Position numbers and translations under genes: made by a program | The notes under the pieces: generated by a model | The model's database searches: none | What the model was told of the DNA's origin: nothing | Seen by the model: the letters and a program-made list of their open reading frames with translations, nothing else | NCBI GenBank assembly: GCA_910588175.1 | Contig: CAJUQQ010000050.1 | Coordinates: 1 to 13,745 of the forward strand | Length of the DNA stretch: 13,745 nucleotides | Direction: 5' to 3' | From: an uncultured Oscillibacter sp. | GTDB taxonomy: Bacteria; Bacillota; Clostridia; Oscillospirales; Oscillospiraceae | Shown here: positions 1 through 6,412 of the stretch, piece after piece | How positions within the stretch are numbered: position 1 is the stretch's first letter | Layout: each line of letters opens with the position of its first letter

Positions 1-1
1 T

Positions 2-1009
2 CTATTTTACCACTTTCTGCATCTTTTTTCTAGATTGTTTTTCAGAAGTAATACTTCCAACATGAGGAACTACGTCATCAAGCCAATGGGCGATATGTAT
101 ATGGAGGAAGTAACGGCTGATGACATCCGGCTGGCGTTGGTGCCACTGTCCAAGAAGTCCGAGGGCCTGTATAACAAAGTGAATATGCTCATCAAGTGTG
201 TTTTCTATTCTGCCGAGCGCAGCCAGCTTCTTGCAGATAACCCCTGTGTGGGAATATCGGGAAAAGGCGGGAGACCGGCACAGAAAAAGGAGGCGCTGAG
301 CGATCAACAGGTTGCGGTGCTTCTGGAGGCCATCAAAGGACTGCCGCCATATCTCTTTGTGATGATCGGTCTATACGCTGGCTTGCGTCGGGAAGAAGCC
401 CTTGCCCTCCAATGGGACTGTGTGTTCCTGGATGTTCCCACCCCATACATTTCGGTACGGCGGGCATGGCGGGCGGAACACAACCGGCCGGTGATCTCTA
501 CGGTTCTAAAAACCAAAGCGGCCCGGAGAGACATTCCCATCCCCAAGTGTCTGGCTGACTGCCTGCGAGAAGCGAAAGTGACCTCTACGTCTGACTATGT
601 GATTGCCGACAGCGAGGGCCAGCCCCTGTCTTACTCACAGTTCAAGCGAGTGTGGCAGTACATTGTTGTCCGTTCCACCAAGGAGCGCACCTATTATAAA
701 TATGTGAACGGACAGAGCATTAAGTACACGGTAAAGCCGACGCTGGGAACCAGCCAGAAAAACAATCCCAGGATTGTCTATACCCTGGATTTTGAAGTGA
801 CGCCCCATCAGCTCCGGCACACCTATATTACAAATTTGCTTTATGCGGGTGTTGATCCCAAGACGGTTCAGTATCTTGCCGGACATGAAAATAGCAAAAC
901 AACTATGGACATTTATGCAAAGGTCAAGTATAATAAGCCCGAAGAACTTTTCGATGTGGTGAACCAGGCACTTCGCCCATCTGACCTTGCGGAGAACGTT
1001 TGTGATTGA
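2..1009 (+). CDS. Tyrosine site-specific recombinase (integrase), 5' end at or beyond window edge
   Basis: Phage-type tyrosine recombinase that would excise or integrate a mobile element. Numbering from the TTG at 35, all catalytic residues are visible: Arg118 in AGLRREEAL, a lysine near 159-161 (LKTKAARRDIPIP), His258 and Arg261 in HQLRH, His284 in AGHENS, and the tyrosine nucleophile Tyr294 in MDIYAKV. Residues 8-75 resemble the SAM-like core-binding domain (SNMRNYVIKPMGD). The frame is open to base 2, so the N-terminal arm-binding domain is either outside the window or lost; the residues encoded by bases 2-50 do not look like a normal integrase N-terminus. Codon use is more AT-rich than in the genes to the right, suggesting acquired DNA. 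It lies on the opposite strand from its nearest neighbour. The family is certain; the start and intactness are not. Confidence 0.9.
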   Translation, partial: LFYHFLHLFSRLFFRSNTSNMRNYVIKPMGDMYMEEVTADDIRLALVPLSKKSEGLYNKVNMLIKCVFYSAERSQLLADNPCVGISGKGGRPAQKKEALSDQQVAVLLEAIKGLPPYLFVMIGLYAGLRREEALALQWDCVFLDVPTPYISVRRAWRAEHNRPVISTVLKTKAARRDIPIPKCLADCLREAKVTSTSDYVIADSEGQPLSYSQFKRVWQYIVVRSTKERTYYKYVNGQSIKYTVKPTLGTSQKNNPRIVYTLDFEVTPHQLRHTYITNLLYAGVDPKTVQYLAGHENSKTTMDIYAKVKYNKPEELFDVVNQALRPSDLAENVCD

Positions 1010-1119
1010 TTGGGTTAAGGGGTAGGACAACCGAGGCCCGCTACCTCAAAAAAGCCCGTAAAATCAAGGAAAAACGGCGCTAAAACGATAGCAGTACGGC
1101 CTCAAGGCGGCTCGCCGCG

Positions 1120-1152
1120 CTCCGCAGTTCAGCAAGCGCTGATTTCGCGGAG
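1120..1152. repeat. Interrupted inverted repeat downstream of the integrase
   Basis: CTCCGC (1120-1125) pairs with GCGGAG (1147-1152), and inside it TCAGC (1129-1133) pairs with GCTGA (1138-1142) around an AAGC loop. No T-run follows, so it is not an ordinary terminator. It could be part of an attachment region or a degraded element end. The dyad is seen; its role is inferred. Confidence 0.45.
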
Positions 1153-1175
1153 TATACAGACTATCTTGCACACAG

Positions 1176-1207
1176 CAGCGGGACCTCGAAAGAGGTCCCG
1201 CTGTTTT
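1176..1207 (+). terminator. Strong intrinsic terminator after the integrase
   Basis: A perfect 12-bp stem (CAGCGGGACCTC at 1176-1187, GAGGTCCCGCTG at 1192-1203) closed by a GAAA tetraloop and followed by TTTT at 1204-1207 on the + strand. It would stop rightward transcription before the convergent gerQ. The - strand side has no T-run, so gerQ may gain only RNA protection from it. Confidence 0.75.
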
Positions 1208-1212
1208 CGAGT

Positions 1213-1899
1213 TCAGCAGAAGCCCTGGCTTCCGTTCTCCTGGAGCAGGTGCTCGCACAGCTCCCGCTGCTTGGTGTCGTAAAACTCCATGTATTTCAGA
1301 GCGTAGATGTCGCAGAGAATGTACCGCTGGCGTCCCGTCTGGTAGATGATGAAGTAGTCATTGCCCACCTCGTGCAGGATGCCCTCCCAGACCATGGTGC
1401 CCTGGGTGCCGATGAGCAGGGTGGCCGCCACGAAGTTCCCCCGGTTCCGCAGGAGCATGGCTTTCAGAGAACCCAGGAAGGCCTCGCCGGTGCTGGTGGG
1501 AGACTCGATGACCTCGGCGGGCTGGTGGTTCTGGAGGTCCAGATCGCCGGTACTGCCCGCGAATTCATTGTGGGCGGGATGACGCGCCGCCGGACGGACC
1601 GCCGGGACGGAGGAGGAAGCCGCCGGGCCGGTAGAACCCGTCGGGCCTGTGGAGCCGGTGGGGAGCACAGTGGGAGCCGCGGTAGGGCGTGGCAAAGCGG
1701 GCGCGCCGGACACGCCGGAAGGAGCGCCCGCCGTTTCAGAGGGGAATTGGAAAGCGGGCGGCGTGTCGGCCGGCATGGCCGCGGCTGGATAGCGGAAGGC
1801 CGCCGGGTTTTCGGACACCGCCGGGACGGCGGGCTGGGGGGCGCTGATTTCGGTGGACCAGTCCCGGATGGGCGGGGACATACGCTGTGTGTTGGGCAT
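1213..1899 (-). CDS. gerQ: GerQ-like spore coat protein
   Basis: A protein of 228 residues. The C-terminal third (about 141-207) matches the GerQ domain: a segment reading LKAMLLRNRGNFVAA, then a WEGILHEVGNDYFIIY and RQRYILCDIYALKYMEF pattern. In Bacillus, GerQ is a coat protein cross-linked by transglutaminase and is needed to place the cortex hydrolase CwlJ in the spore. The N-terminal 110 residues are rich in Pro and Ala and include a short collagen-like run, TGSTGPTGSTGP, at 81-92. I chose the ATG at 1899 over the GTG at 1908 because GAGAGG sits 8 nt before the ATG but overlaps the GTG. The gene starts 12 nt after the cwlJ stop, and its ribosome site overlaps the end of cwlJ, so the two are probably coupled. 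The pairing with cwlJ supports the call. Confidence 0.82.
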   Translation of the reverse strand: MPNTQRMSPPIRDWSTEISAPQPAVPAVSENPAAFRYPAAAMPADTPPAFQFPSETAGAPSGVSGAPALPRPTAAPTVLPTGSTGPTGSTGPAASSSVPAVRPAARHPAHNEFAGSTGDLDLQNHQPAEVIESPTSTGEAFLGSLKAMLLRNRGNFVAATLLIGTQGTMVWEGILHEVGNDYFIIYQTGRQRYILCDIYALKYMEFYDTKQRELCEHLLQENGSQGFC

Positions 1900-1911
1900 G
1901 ATGGACACCTC

Positions 1912-2352
1912 TCAAGTTTTGTAGTAAGCGTCTGTAGGATTATAAAAACAGTGGTCGCCGATGCGGGTCTGCCAGTATCCCACGCCGGTGGGGAAGAAGG
2001 GCCGGCAGTTGGGGCCAAAGGGGTTGTAGAACCAGAGGGATTCCGCCACATCCGGCAGGCGGTTTCCGGCAATGGCCCAGTCGGCGATTTCGTAGTGTAT
2101 GGCTTCGGGCCGCATGTTGTATATGTTCTGGGGGTTGTAAGCGCCCCCCTCCGTCTCGCTGGCGCAGACGAATTGGTAGGGTTGGAAGATGATGTTGCGG
2201 ATGCTGCCCTGGCCCACCCGGGCATACTCGCCGCCCCGGGCGTGGACCCGGTTCATGACCACGCCCGCCACGGCCTTCATGCCGTTCTCCCCCTCGCCGC
2301 CCGCCTCGCACTCAATCAGGCGCGCCAGCAGCTCCCGGTCGGAATATGCCAT
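1912..2352 (-). CDS. cwlJ: Spore cortex-lytic enzyme CwlJ (SleB/CwlJ hydrolase family)
   Basis: A protein of 146 residues, close to the usual CwlJ length of about 140 and without the signal peptide and peptidoglycan-binding domain of SleB. The hydrolase domain fills the protein: RLIECEAGGEGENGMKAVAG with the likely catalytic Glu16 (equivalent to the AEARGE motif), then VVMNRV, FQPYQF, and a C-terminal FYNP repeat with GDHCFYNP. The family hydrolyses cortex peptidoglycan containing muramic-delta-lactam during germination. The start is the ATG at 2352, with AAGGAGG 8 nt upstream; an in-frame extension to 2538 crosses hairpins and has no ribosome site. It is the first gene of a cwlJ-gerQ operon, the arrangement also known in the Bacillus cereus group. 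Expression in the mother cell is expected from the family; I could not identify a clear sporulation-sigma promoter. Confidence 0.9.
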   Translation of the reverse strand: MAYSDRELLARLIECEAGGEGENGMKAVAGVVMNRVHARGGEYARVGQGSIRNIIFQPYQFVCASETEGGAYNPQNIYNMRPEAIHYEIADWAIAGNRLPDVAESLWFYNPFGPNCRPFFPTGVGYWQTRIGDHCFYNPTDAYYKT

Positions 2353-2390
2353 GGTGCATTCCTCCTTTGCCGCTGGTTCAGCATACGCGA

Positions 2391-2417
2391 AAAGGGGACC
2401 GCTGGTGACAGCGGCCC
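2391..2417 (-). terminator. Hairpin with T-run between the glycosyltransferase and cwlJ
   Basis: CCGCTG (2399-2404) and CAGCGG (2409-2414) around GTGA, extended by two G-C pairs after one mismatch. On the - strand the stem is followed by CCCCTTTTCG. It is about 40 nt upstream of the cwlJ start, so it could be the last of a row of terminators or a leader structure of cwlJ. Confidence 0.45.
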
Positions 2418-2443
2418 GGGCATGCCTTTGGAAACCGGCGGAT

Positions 2444-2479
2444 AAAAATTGTGCGGGAAGCCCTTCCCGGGCCTCCCGC
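2444..2479 (-). terminator. Second terminator-like hairpin
   Basis: An 11-bp stem with one mismatch (2453-2463 with 2469-2479, loop TTCCC), followed on the - strand by ACAATTTTT. It lies between the primary glycosyltransferase terminator and cwlJ and would back up the first stop. Confidence 0.55.
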
Positions 2480-2503
2480 TGAAACGCCATTTTTGGAGGA
2501 GGT

Positions 2504-2529
2504 AAAACCCCGCCTTCCGGCGGGGTTTT
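2504..2529 (-). terminator. Bidirectional intrinsic terminator of the glycosyltransferase operon
   Basis: A perfect 11-bp dyad AAAACCCCGCC / GGCGGGGTTTT around TTCC, with T4 on both strands. It begins 6 nt past the glycosyltransferase stop. Confidence 0.85.
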
Positions 2530-2534
2530 GTCCA

Positions 2535-3665
2535 TCATTTGCCCTGCTCCCGAATGGCGGTGCGGAACATCTCCTCCGTCTGCTCAATGGAGCGGTCCAG
2601 GGCGTACTGCTTGGCGTGTTCGCCGTAACGCCGGCCCATTTCCTCCCGCTCCCGGGGATGATCAAACCACCAGTCGATCTTCTCCGCCAGGGCGGCGGGG
2701 TCCCCGGCGGGGAACAGGCTCCGCCCGTCCAGAGCGAACTGGGGAGTGGCGGACCGGGGGGAATCCGCGATAATGGGCACAAGGCCGCAGGCAAAGGCCT
2801 CCATGCAGCTCATGGCCTCAATCTCCGCATCGGAGGTGTGGACGTACAGGTCCGCCATGTGGAGAATTTCCAGCAGGCGGCTGGGCTCGTAGAACTCCAT
2901 GACGATGGGGTTCGGCAGCTTTTCCGCCAGACGGCGGTATCTCTTTTCCAGAGGGCCCTTTCCCGCCAGAATAACCTGAATTTCGTCCTTGTGGCGGCAC
3001 TGGGCGCAGGCGTCGATGAGCACGTCCTGCCGCTTCTCCCCGGCGTAGCGGCCCACCATCAGCACGTTGAACTTTCCACGCATCCAGTCCTCCTGGGGGC
3101 TTCGCCCGTAGGCGTACTGGGGACTGATGCCGTTAGAGATGACATGCAGCCGGGCGGTGTAGCCGTGCTCCCGGAGCTGGCCCGCGATCATGCTGCTGGG
3201 GCAGTGGATGTGGGTAAAGCGGTTGAAGAAGGTGTCCCGGAACTTGGTGTAGATGAAGTCATTCACCCGCTTGCTGTTGCCCAGGTGGAGGGTGAAGCTG
3301 ATGTTCTCCGGCTGGCAGTGGAAGGCCGCCGTATGGGGGATGCCCAGGCGCTCCACATGCCGGAGGCCCATAATGGCCAGGGGGGAGGGCATCATGAAAT
3401 GCACCACGTCCGCCCAGGCCGCCGCCTTCTCAAAAACGTGCCGGTTGGGAATCGCCAGGCGCATCCCCTGGCTGGTGATGAGGTGCTCCACAATGGGGAG
3501 AAACTTCATCTGCCGGACGGCGTATTTATAGTCGGTGGGTTTGCCGGTGGCGATGACCCGGACCTCGTTGCCATGCTCTTTTAAGGCGGTGGCAAAGCGG
3601 CGGGCGCTGATGGTGGTCCCATTGTTGGCGTCGTCGAACTGGTCGATGACCAAGACGATTTTCAT
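2535..3665 (-). CDS. GT4-family glycosyltransferase
   Basis: A protein of 376 residues with the GT-B fold pattern of CAZy family GT4. An N-terminal acceptor domain begins MKIVLVIDQFDDANNGTT and continues through WADVVHFMMPSP (84-95) and HVISNGISP (174-182). The donor-binding domain begins at VLMVGRYAGEKRQD (201-214) and includes VILAGKGPLE (231-240). The EX7E motif is Glu281 to Glu289, in EIEAMSCMEAFACGLVPIIADS. There is no signal peptide or membrane span, so it acts at the cytoplasmic face. Relatives are often named diacylglycerol glucosyltransferase or lipid/polysaccharide glycosyltransferase, but the acceptor cannot be read from the sequence. It starts with ATG, 14 nt after the TSCPD gene stop, and is followed at once by a strong terminator. 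Confidence 0.88.
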   Translation of the reverse strand: MKIVLVIDQFDDANNGTTISARRFATALKEHGNEVRVIATGKPTDYKYAVRQMKFLPIVEHLITSQGMRLAIPNRHVFEKAAAWADVVHFMMPSPLAIMGLRHVERLGIPHTAAFHCQPENISFTLHLGNSKRVNDFIYTKFRDTFFNRFTHIHCPSSMIAGQLREHGYTARLHVISNGISPQYAYGRSPQEDWMRGKFNVLMVGRYAGEKRQDVLIDACAQCRHKDEIQVILAGKGPLEKRYRRLAEKLPNPIVMEFYEPSRLLEILHMADLYVHTSDAEIEAMSCMEAFACGLVPIIADSPRSATPQFALDGRSLFPAGDPAALAEKIDWWFDHPREREEMGRRYGEHAKQYALDRSIEQTEEMFRTAIREQGK

Positions 3666-3679
3666 ACCCCTTGGCCCTT

Positions 3680-3937
3680 TCAGTCCCGGCCCAGGAATTG
3701 CTCCAGCCCCAGGGCCAGCTGGTCCGGGCAGGAGGTATTCTTAGGGCCGCATTGGATGCCCTTCAGGCGCCGGATGGCCTCCTGCGCGGACATGCCCTTC
3801 ACCAGGGCGGCGATGCCCTGGAGGTTTCCGCTGCATCCGCCCATGACCCGGAGAGCCTGAATGACGCCCTGGTCGTCCAGGTCCACCTGCATTTCCCGGG
3901 AACAGACGCCCCGGGGCTGGAAGGTATAAGTTTTCAT
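3680..3937 (-). CDS. TSCPD domain-containing small protein
   Basis: A protein of 85 residues with the TSCPD motif itself (Thr68 to Asp72) and four cysteines at 12, 35, 63 and 70. The GGCSGNLQGIAALVKGMS block is shared with the C-terminal zinc-binding domain of B12-dependent ribonucleotide reductases (NrdJ). Small stand-alone versions like this are common in Clostridia; their function is unknown, though the cysteine pattern suggests metal binding. I chose the ATG at 3937 because AAGGAG sits 8 nt upstream; the GTG at 3946 overlaps that site. It is the first gene of an operon with the glycosyltransferase. Confidence 0.85.
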   Translation of the reverse strand: MKTYTFQPRGVCSREMQVDLDDQGVIQALRVMGGCSGNLQGIAALVKGMSAQEAIRRLKGIQCGPKNTSCPDQLALGLEQFLGRD

Positions 3938-3993
3938 AGCGCGCACTCCTTTTTAAGCCGCCGTGAAGAGGCGGACCTTTGTCTAACTTACAA

Positions 3994-4022
3994 AGCATAT
4001 CACAGAAACGAAAAAAAGGCAA
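3994..4022 (-). promoter_or_regulatory. Probable promoter of the TSCPD-glycosyltransferase operon
   Basis: On the - strand, TTGCCT (4022-4017), a 17-bp spacer, then TATGCT (3999-3994) preceded by TGA, an extended -10. The -35 lies inside the stem and T-run of the upstream spoIIQ terminator. Both hexamers match 4 of 6 bases, so this is a moderate candidate. Confidence 0.45.
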
Positions 4023-4044
4023 GCCCCGGAAGGGGCTTGCCTTT
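4011..4044 (-). terminator. Intrinsic terminator of the spoIIQ-like gene
   Basis: A 13-bp perfect stem (4015-4027 with 4032-4044, loop GGAA) followed on the - strand by a run of seven T, starting 3 nt after the stop codon. Confidence 0.9.
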
Positions 4045-4046
4045 CG

Positions 4047-4757
4047 TCAGCCGTTTAAAAACTCGCTGGGGTCCACCGCTTCCCCATTTCGAGTGACGGA
4101 GAAGTGGAGGTGGGGGCTCTGCGCGGCCTCGGCGGGGGCGGTGGTCCCCACCGCGCCGATGATCTGCCCGGCGGTGACCAGGTCCCCGGACTGGACCGTG
4201 GGCTTGGCCTGGAGGTTCGAATAGGTGGTGGTGTAGCCGCCCTCGTGGTCAATGACCACGGTGGTGCCCATCAGCGGGTGGTCCTCCACCGAGGCCACGG
4301 TGCCCGCGGTGGCCGCCAGCACCGTGGTGCCAGGCTTCGCGGAGATGTCCACGCCGTCATGGGTCCGCCAGTCCGCCAGGGTGGGGCTGTAGACCAGCTG
4401 GTCTACGGAGAAGGCCATCAGCACCTCTCCCTTCAGCGGTTCCACCACCAGCTTGGGGGGCTCCGCCATTACCGGCGTGTCGTCCACCTCCACCTCCGGC
4501 ATCGTGGGGACGATTTCCACCTCCACCGGGGCGGGGGCGGAGGCCTCCACCGGGGGCTCGTCCTCCTCCGGCTCCGGCTGGGGGACGTAAACGTCCCGGG
4601 CCGGGGCGCTGACCGCCTTCTGGGGTTCCTCCGGCAGAGGTTCCTCGTTCCCGGCGAAGAGCAGGAAGTAGCCGCTCACCGCCGCGATAAGCAGCGAGAC
4701 CGCCAGAAGAACGTAAAAACCCGTGCCGCTGAAAACGGATCTCAATTTGTGTTCCAT
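4047..4757 (-). CDS. spoIIQ: SpoIIQ-like membrane-anchored M23/LytM peptidase
   Basis: A protein of 236 residues: short cytoplasmic N-terminus, one membrane span at about 14-34 (FYVLLAVSLLIAAVSGYFLLF), an acidic Pro/Glu-rich linker (35-105), then a LytM domain (about 110-233). The zinc ligands are present: His133 and Asp137 in HDGVD, and His216 with His218 in HLHF, so the protein may be catalytically active, as in clostridial SpoIIQ and unlike the Bacillus subtilis protein. SpoIIQ sits in the forespore membrane and binds SpoIIIAH across the engulfment space. The start is the ATG at 4757 with GGAGG 9 nt upstream; an upstream extension to 4838 lacks a ribosome site. It appears monocistronic with its own terminator. 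Size, topology and neighbouring sporulation genes favour SpoIIQ, but another sporulation or vegetative LytM protein cannot be excluded. Confidence 0.72.
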   Translation of the reverse strand: MEHKLRSVFSGTGFYVLLAVSLLIAAVSGYFLLFAGNEEPLPEEPQKAVSAPARDVYVPQPEPEEDEPPVEASAPAPVEVEIVPTMPEVEVDDTPVMAEPPKLVVEPLKGEVLMAFSVDQLVYSPTLADWRTHDGVDISAKPGTTVLAATAGTVASVEDHPLMGTTVVIDHEGGYTTTYSNLQAKPTVQSGDLVTAGQIIGAVGTTAPAEAAQSPHLHFSVTRNGEAVDPSEFLNG

Positions 4758-4815
4758 GCGAGAGTTCCTCCCTCTTTTAAAAGTTCTGAGGGAAGTATGG
4801 ACAGAGGCAGGGAAA

Positions 4816-4821
4816 ATTATA
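4816..4821 (-). promoter_or_regulatory. Possible -10 element of the spoIIQ-like gene
   Basis: A perfect TATAAT on the - strand, 59 bp before the ATG at 4757, in a short AT-rich patch. No good TTGACA-like -35 lies 16-18 bp upstream, and I could not fit a convincing sigma-F or sigma-G consensus, although a forespore sigma factor would be expected for spoIIQ. Confidence 0.3.
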
Positions 4822-4847
4822 CTGCCCCGCTCCCGCATAGGAAGGTT

Positions 4848-5684
4848 TTATTTTCGCCGCTCCAAGGCGGCGGCGTAAAGCTCATTCCGGCTGAGGCCCG
4901 TGTGGTCTGCCACCTCCCGGGCGGCGTCCTTTAAACGCTGCCCGGCCTCTACCAGGGCCAACACCTGGGCGGCACCCTCCTCCAGGGTGACGGCGGCGCC
5001 GGTTTTGGGCTCCGCTCCCGCCACCACCAGGACGTATTCGCCCCGGGGGTCGTGGGCTTGGTAATACTCCGCCGCCTCCCCCAGGGTACAGCGGCGGGTC
5101 TCCTCGTGGAGCTTGGTCAGCTCCCGGCAGAGGGCGATCCGCCGCTCCGGGCCGAAGACCTGGCAGAAGTCCGCCAGGGTGGGCCGGAGCTTATGAGGGG
5201 CCTCGTGGAAAATCATGGTCCGGGTCTCGTTCCGCAGACTCTCCAGGTGCTCCCGGCGGCTCCGCTTGTTGACGGACAAAAAGCCCTCGAAGGTAAAGCG
5301 CCCCGTGGGCAGGCCGCTGACCGCCAGGGCGTTTACCGCCGCGCAGCAGCCGGGGATGGACAAAACCTCCACGCCGTGTTCCCCGCAGAGGCGGACCAGC
5401 ATCTCCCCGGGGTCCGAGATGGCGGGGGTTCCGGCGTCGGTAACCAGGGCGCAGCTTTCCCCCGCCAGCAGGCGGCCGAGGACCTCCTGCCCGGCGGAGA
5501 CGGCATTGTGCTCGTGATAGCTTACCAGGGATTTTTTGATCTGAAAGTGGTTCAGCAGCTTTAGGGACACCCGGGTGTCCTCCGCCGCGATGAAATCCAC
5601 GGCCGACAGGGTCTCCACCGCCCTGGGGGACAGGTCTCCCAGGTTGCCGATGGGCGTGGCCACCAGGTATAGGGTACCGCTCAT
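4848..5684 (-). CDS. rsmI: 16S rRNA (cytidine(1402)-2'-O)-methyltransferase RsmI
   Basis: A protein of 278 residues, the normal RsmI length. It opens with the family signature LYLVATPIGNLGDLSPRA, then FIAAEDTR, SYHEHN, LVTDAGTPAISDPG (the SAM-binding loops of the tetrapyrrole-methylase fold), IPGCCAAVNALAVSGLP, and a C-terminal helical region ending LSRNELYAAALERRK. The enzyme adds the 2'-O-methyl group to C1402 of 16S rRNA in the P site. Its ATG overlaps the stop of trmN6 by 4 nt (ATGA), with GGAGG 7 nt upstream inside trmN6. The neighbour pair parallels yabB-yazA-yabC in Bacillus subtilis, without the small yazA gene. Confidence 0.95.
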   Translation of the reverse strand: MSGTLYLVATPIGNLGDLSPRAVETLSAVDFIAAEDTRVSLKLLNHFQIKKSLVSYHEHNAVSAGQEVLGRLLAGESCALVTDAGTPAISDPGEMLVRLCGEHGVEVLSIPGCCAAVNALAVSGLPTGRFTFEGFLSVNKRSRREHLESLRNETRTMIFHEAPHKLRPTLADFCQVFGPERRIALCRELTKLHEETRRCTLGEAAEYYQAHDPRGEYVLVVAGAEPKTGAAVTLEEGAAQVLALVEAGQRLKDAAREVADHTGLSRNELYAAALERRK

Positions 5685-6409
5685 AGCGGGGCCTCCTCTC
5701 GAAAGTATATGCGGTTCAGCTCCGCCGTGGGGGCCATCTCCGGTGTGTACAGCACCAGCGGCGGCTCTACGGAGAGGCCCGGCTTCCCGCCCCGGTTTCC
5801 CTCCAGCAGTACCAGAGAAGGAGCGGCCTCCGCCGTCGCGCAGACCATCCGCAGCCGCTTGGGCTCCAGCCCCGCCTCCCGGAGGGCGCAGAGCAGGTCC
5901 GTCAGCCGGTGGGGCTTGTGAACCAGGCAGAAGCGGCCTCCCCAGCGCAGGGCCCGCCGCGCCGCCCGGCAGACATCCGCCAGGGTACAGTCCACCTCCG
6001 CCCGGGCGGTCCGCCGGGCGGTCTCCCCGGTCAGAGCGCCGCTGCTTACGGGATAATAGGGCGGGTTGCAGACGGCCAGATCAAAGGGCTCCGCCGGAAG
6101 TGCGGCCCGGTCCCGCAGGTCTCCCTGCCGGAAAAAAAGCCGGTCCGTCAGGCCGTTTTCCGCCGCCGTCCGCTCCGCCAGGGCCACGGCCTCGGGCAGA
6201 AGCTCCAGCCCTGTCACCGACAGTTCCCGCTGCCGCTGGAGCAGAAGCAGGCTCAGAAGCCCCGTGCCGCTGCCCAGATCCAGCACCCGAAGCCCCGGCC
6301 GCAGCCGGGGAAAGGCGGACAGGAGAAAGCTGTCTGTTCCCGGCGGAAACAGTCCGTCGGCCCAGACAAAGCGAAGCCCCCCGGGCTTTACCAGCTCCCA
6401 GTGCTCCAA
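5681..6409 (-). CDS. trmN6: tRNA1(Val) A37 N6-methyltransferase-like protein (TrmN6/YabB)
   Basis: A protein of 242 residues with a Rossmann methyltransferase fold: SAM motif I LDLGSGTGLLSL (43-54), an acidic Glu69 at the end of strand 2, GDLRD (97-101), and the N6-adenine motif NPPY at 115-118. The start GGLRFVWADGLFPPGTDSFLLSAF resembles YabB/YfiC proteins, which methylate A37 of tRNA(Val). The start codon is TTG at 6409, 3 nt after the NUDIX stop, with AAAGGA 7 nt upstream; an in-frame stop immediately before it excludes a longer protein. Its position next to rsmI is the conserved yabB-yabC neighbourhood, which supports the assignment. The exact tRNA substrate is inferred from the family. 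Confidence 0.85.
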   Translation of the reverse strand: MEHWELVKPGGLRFVWADGLFPPGTDSFLLSAFPRLRPGLRVLDLGSGTGLLSLLLLQRQRELSVTGLELLPEAVALAERTAAENGLTDRLFFRQGDLRDRAALPAEPFDLAVCNPPYYPVSSGALTGETARRTARAEVDCTLADVCRAARRALRWGGRFCLVHKPHRLTDLLCALREAGLEPKRLRMVCATAEAAPSLVLLEGNRGGKPGLSVEPPLVLYTPEMAPTAELNRIYFREEAPL

Positions 6410-6412
6410 TGC

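Noticed and set aside
1010..1212. tRNA gene as integrase target
   Set aside because: No cloverleaf or T-arm consensus (GGTTCGANTCC) could be found next to the integrase.
1249..2445. 398-codon open frame on the + strand opposite gerQ and cwlJ
   Set aside because: GC-rich shadow of two well-supported - strand genes; low-complexity Gly/Arg-rich translation and no ribosome site matching a domain.
2451..3584. 377-codon + strand frame opposite the glycosyltransferase
   Set aside because: Shadow frame; the - strand gene has clear GT4 motifs, an ATG and a terminator.
4038..4050. TTCGTCA, a reverse 0A box near the spoIIQ-like terminator
   Set aside because: It lies in the coding and terminator end of the gene, not at a promoter; a 7-mer with one free base is expected by chance.
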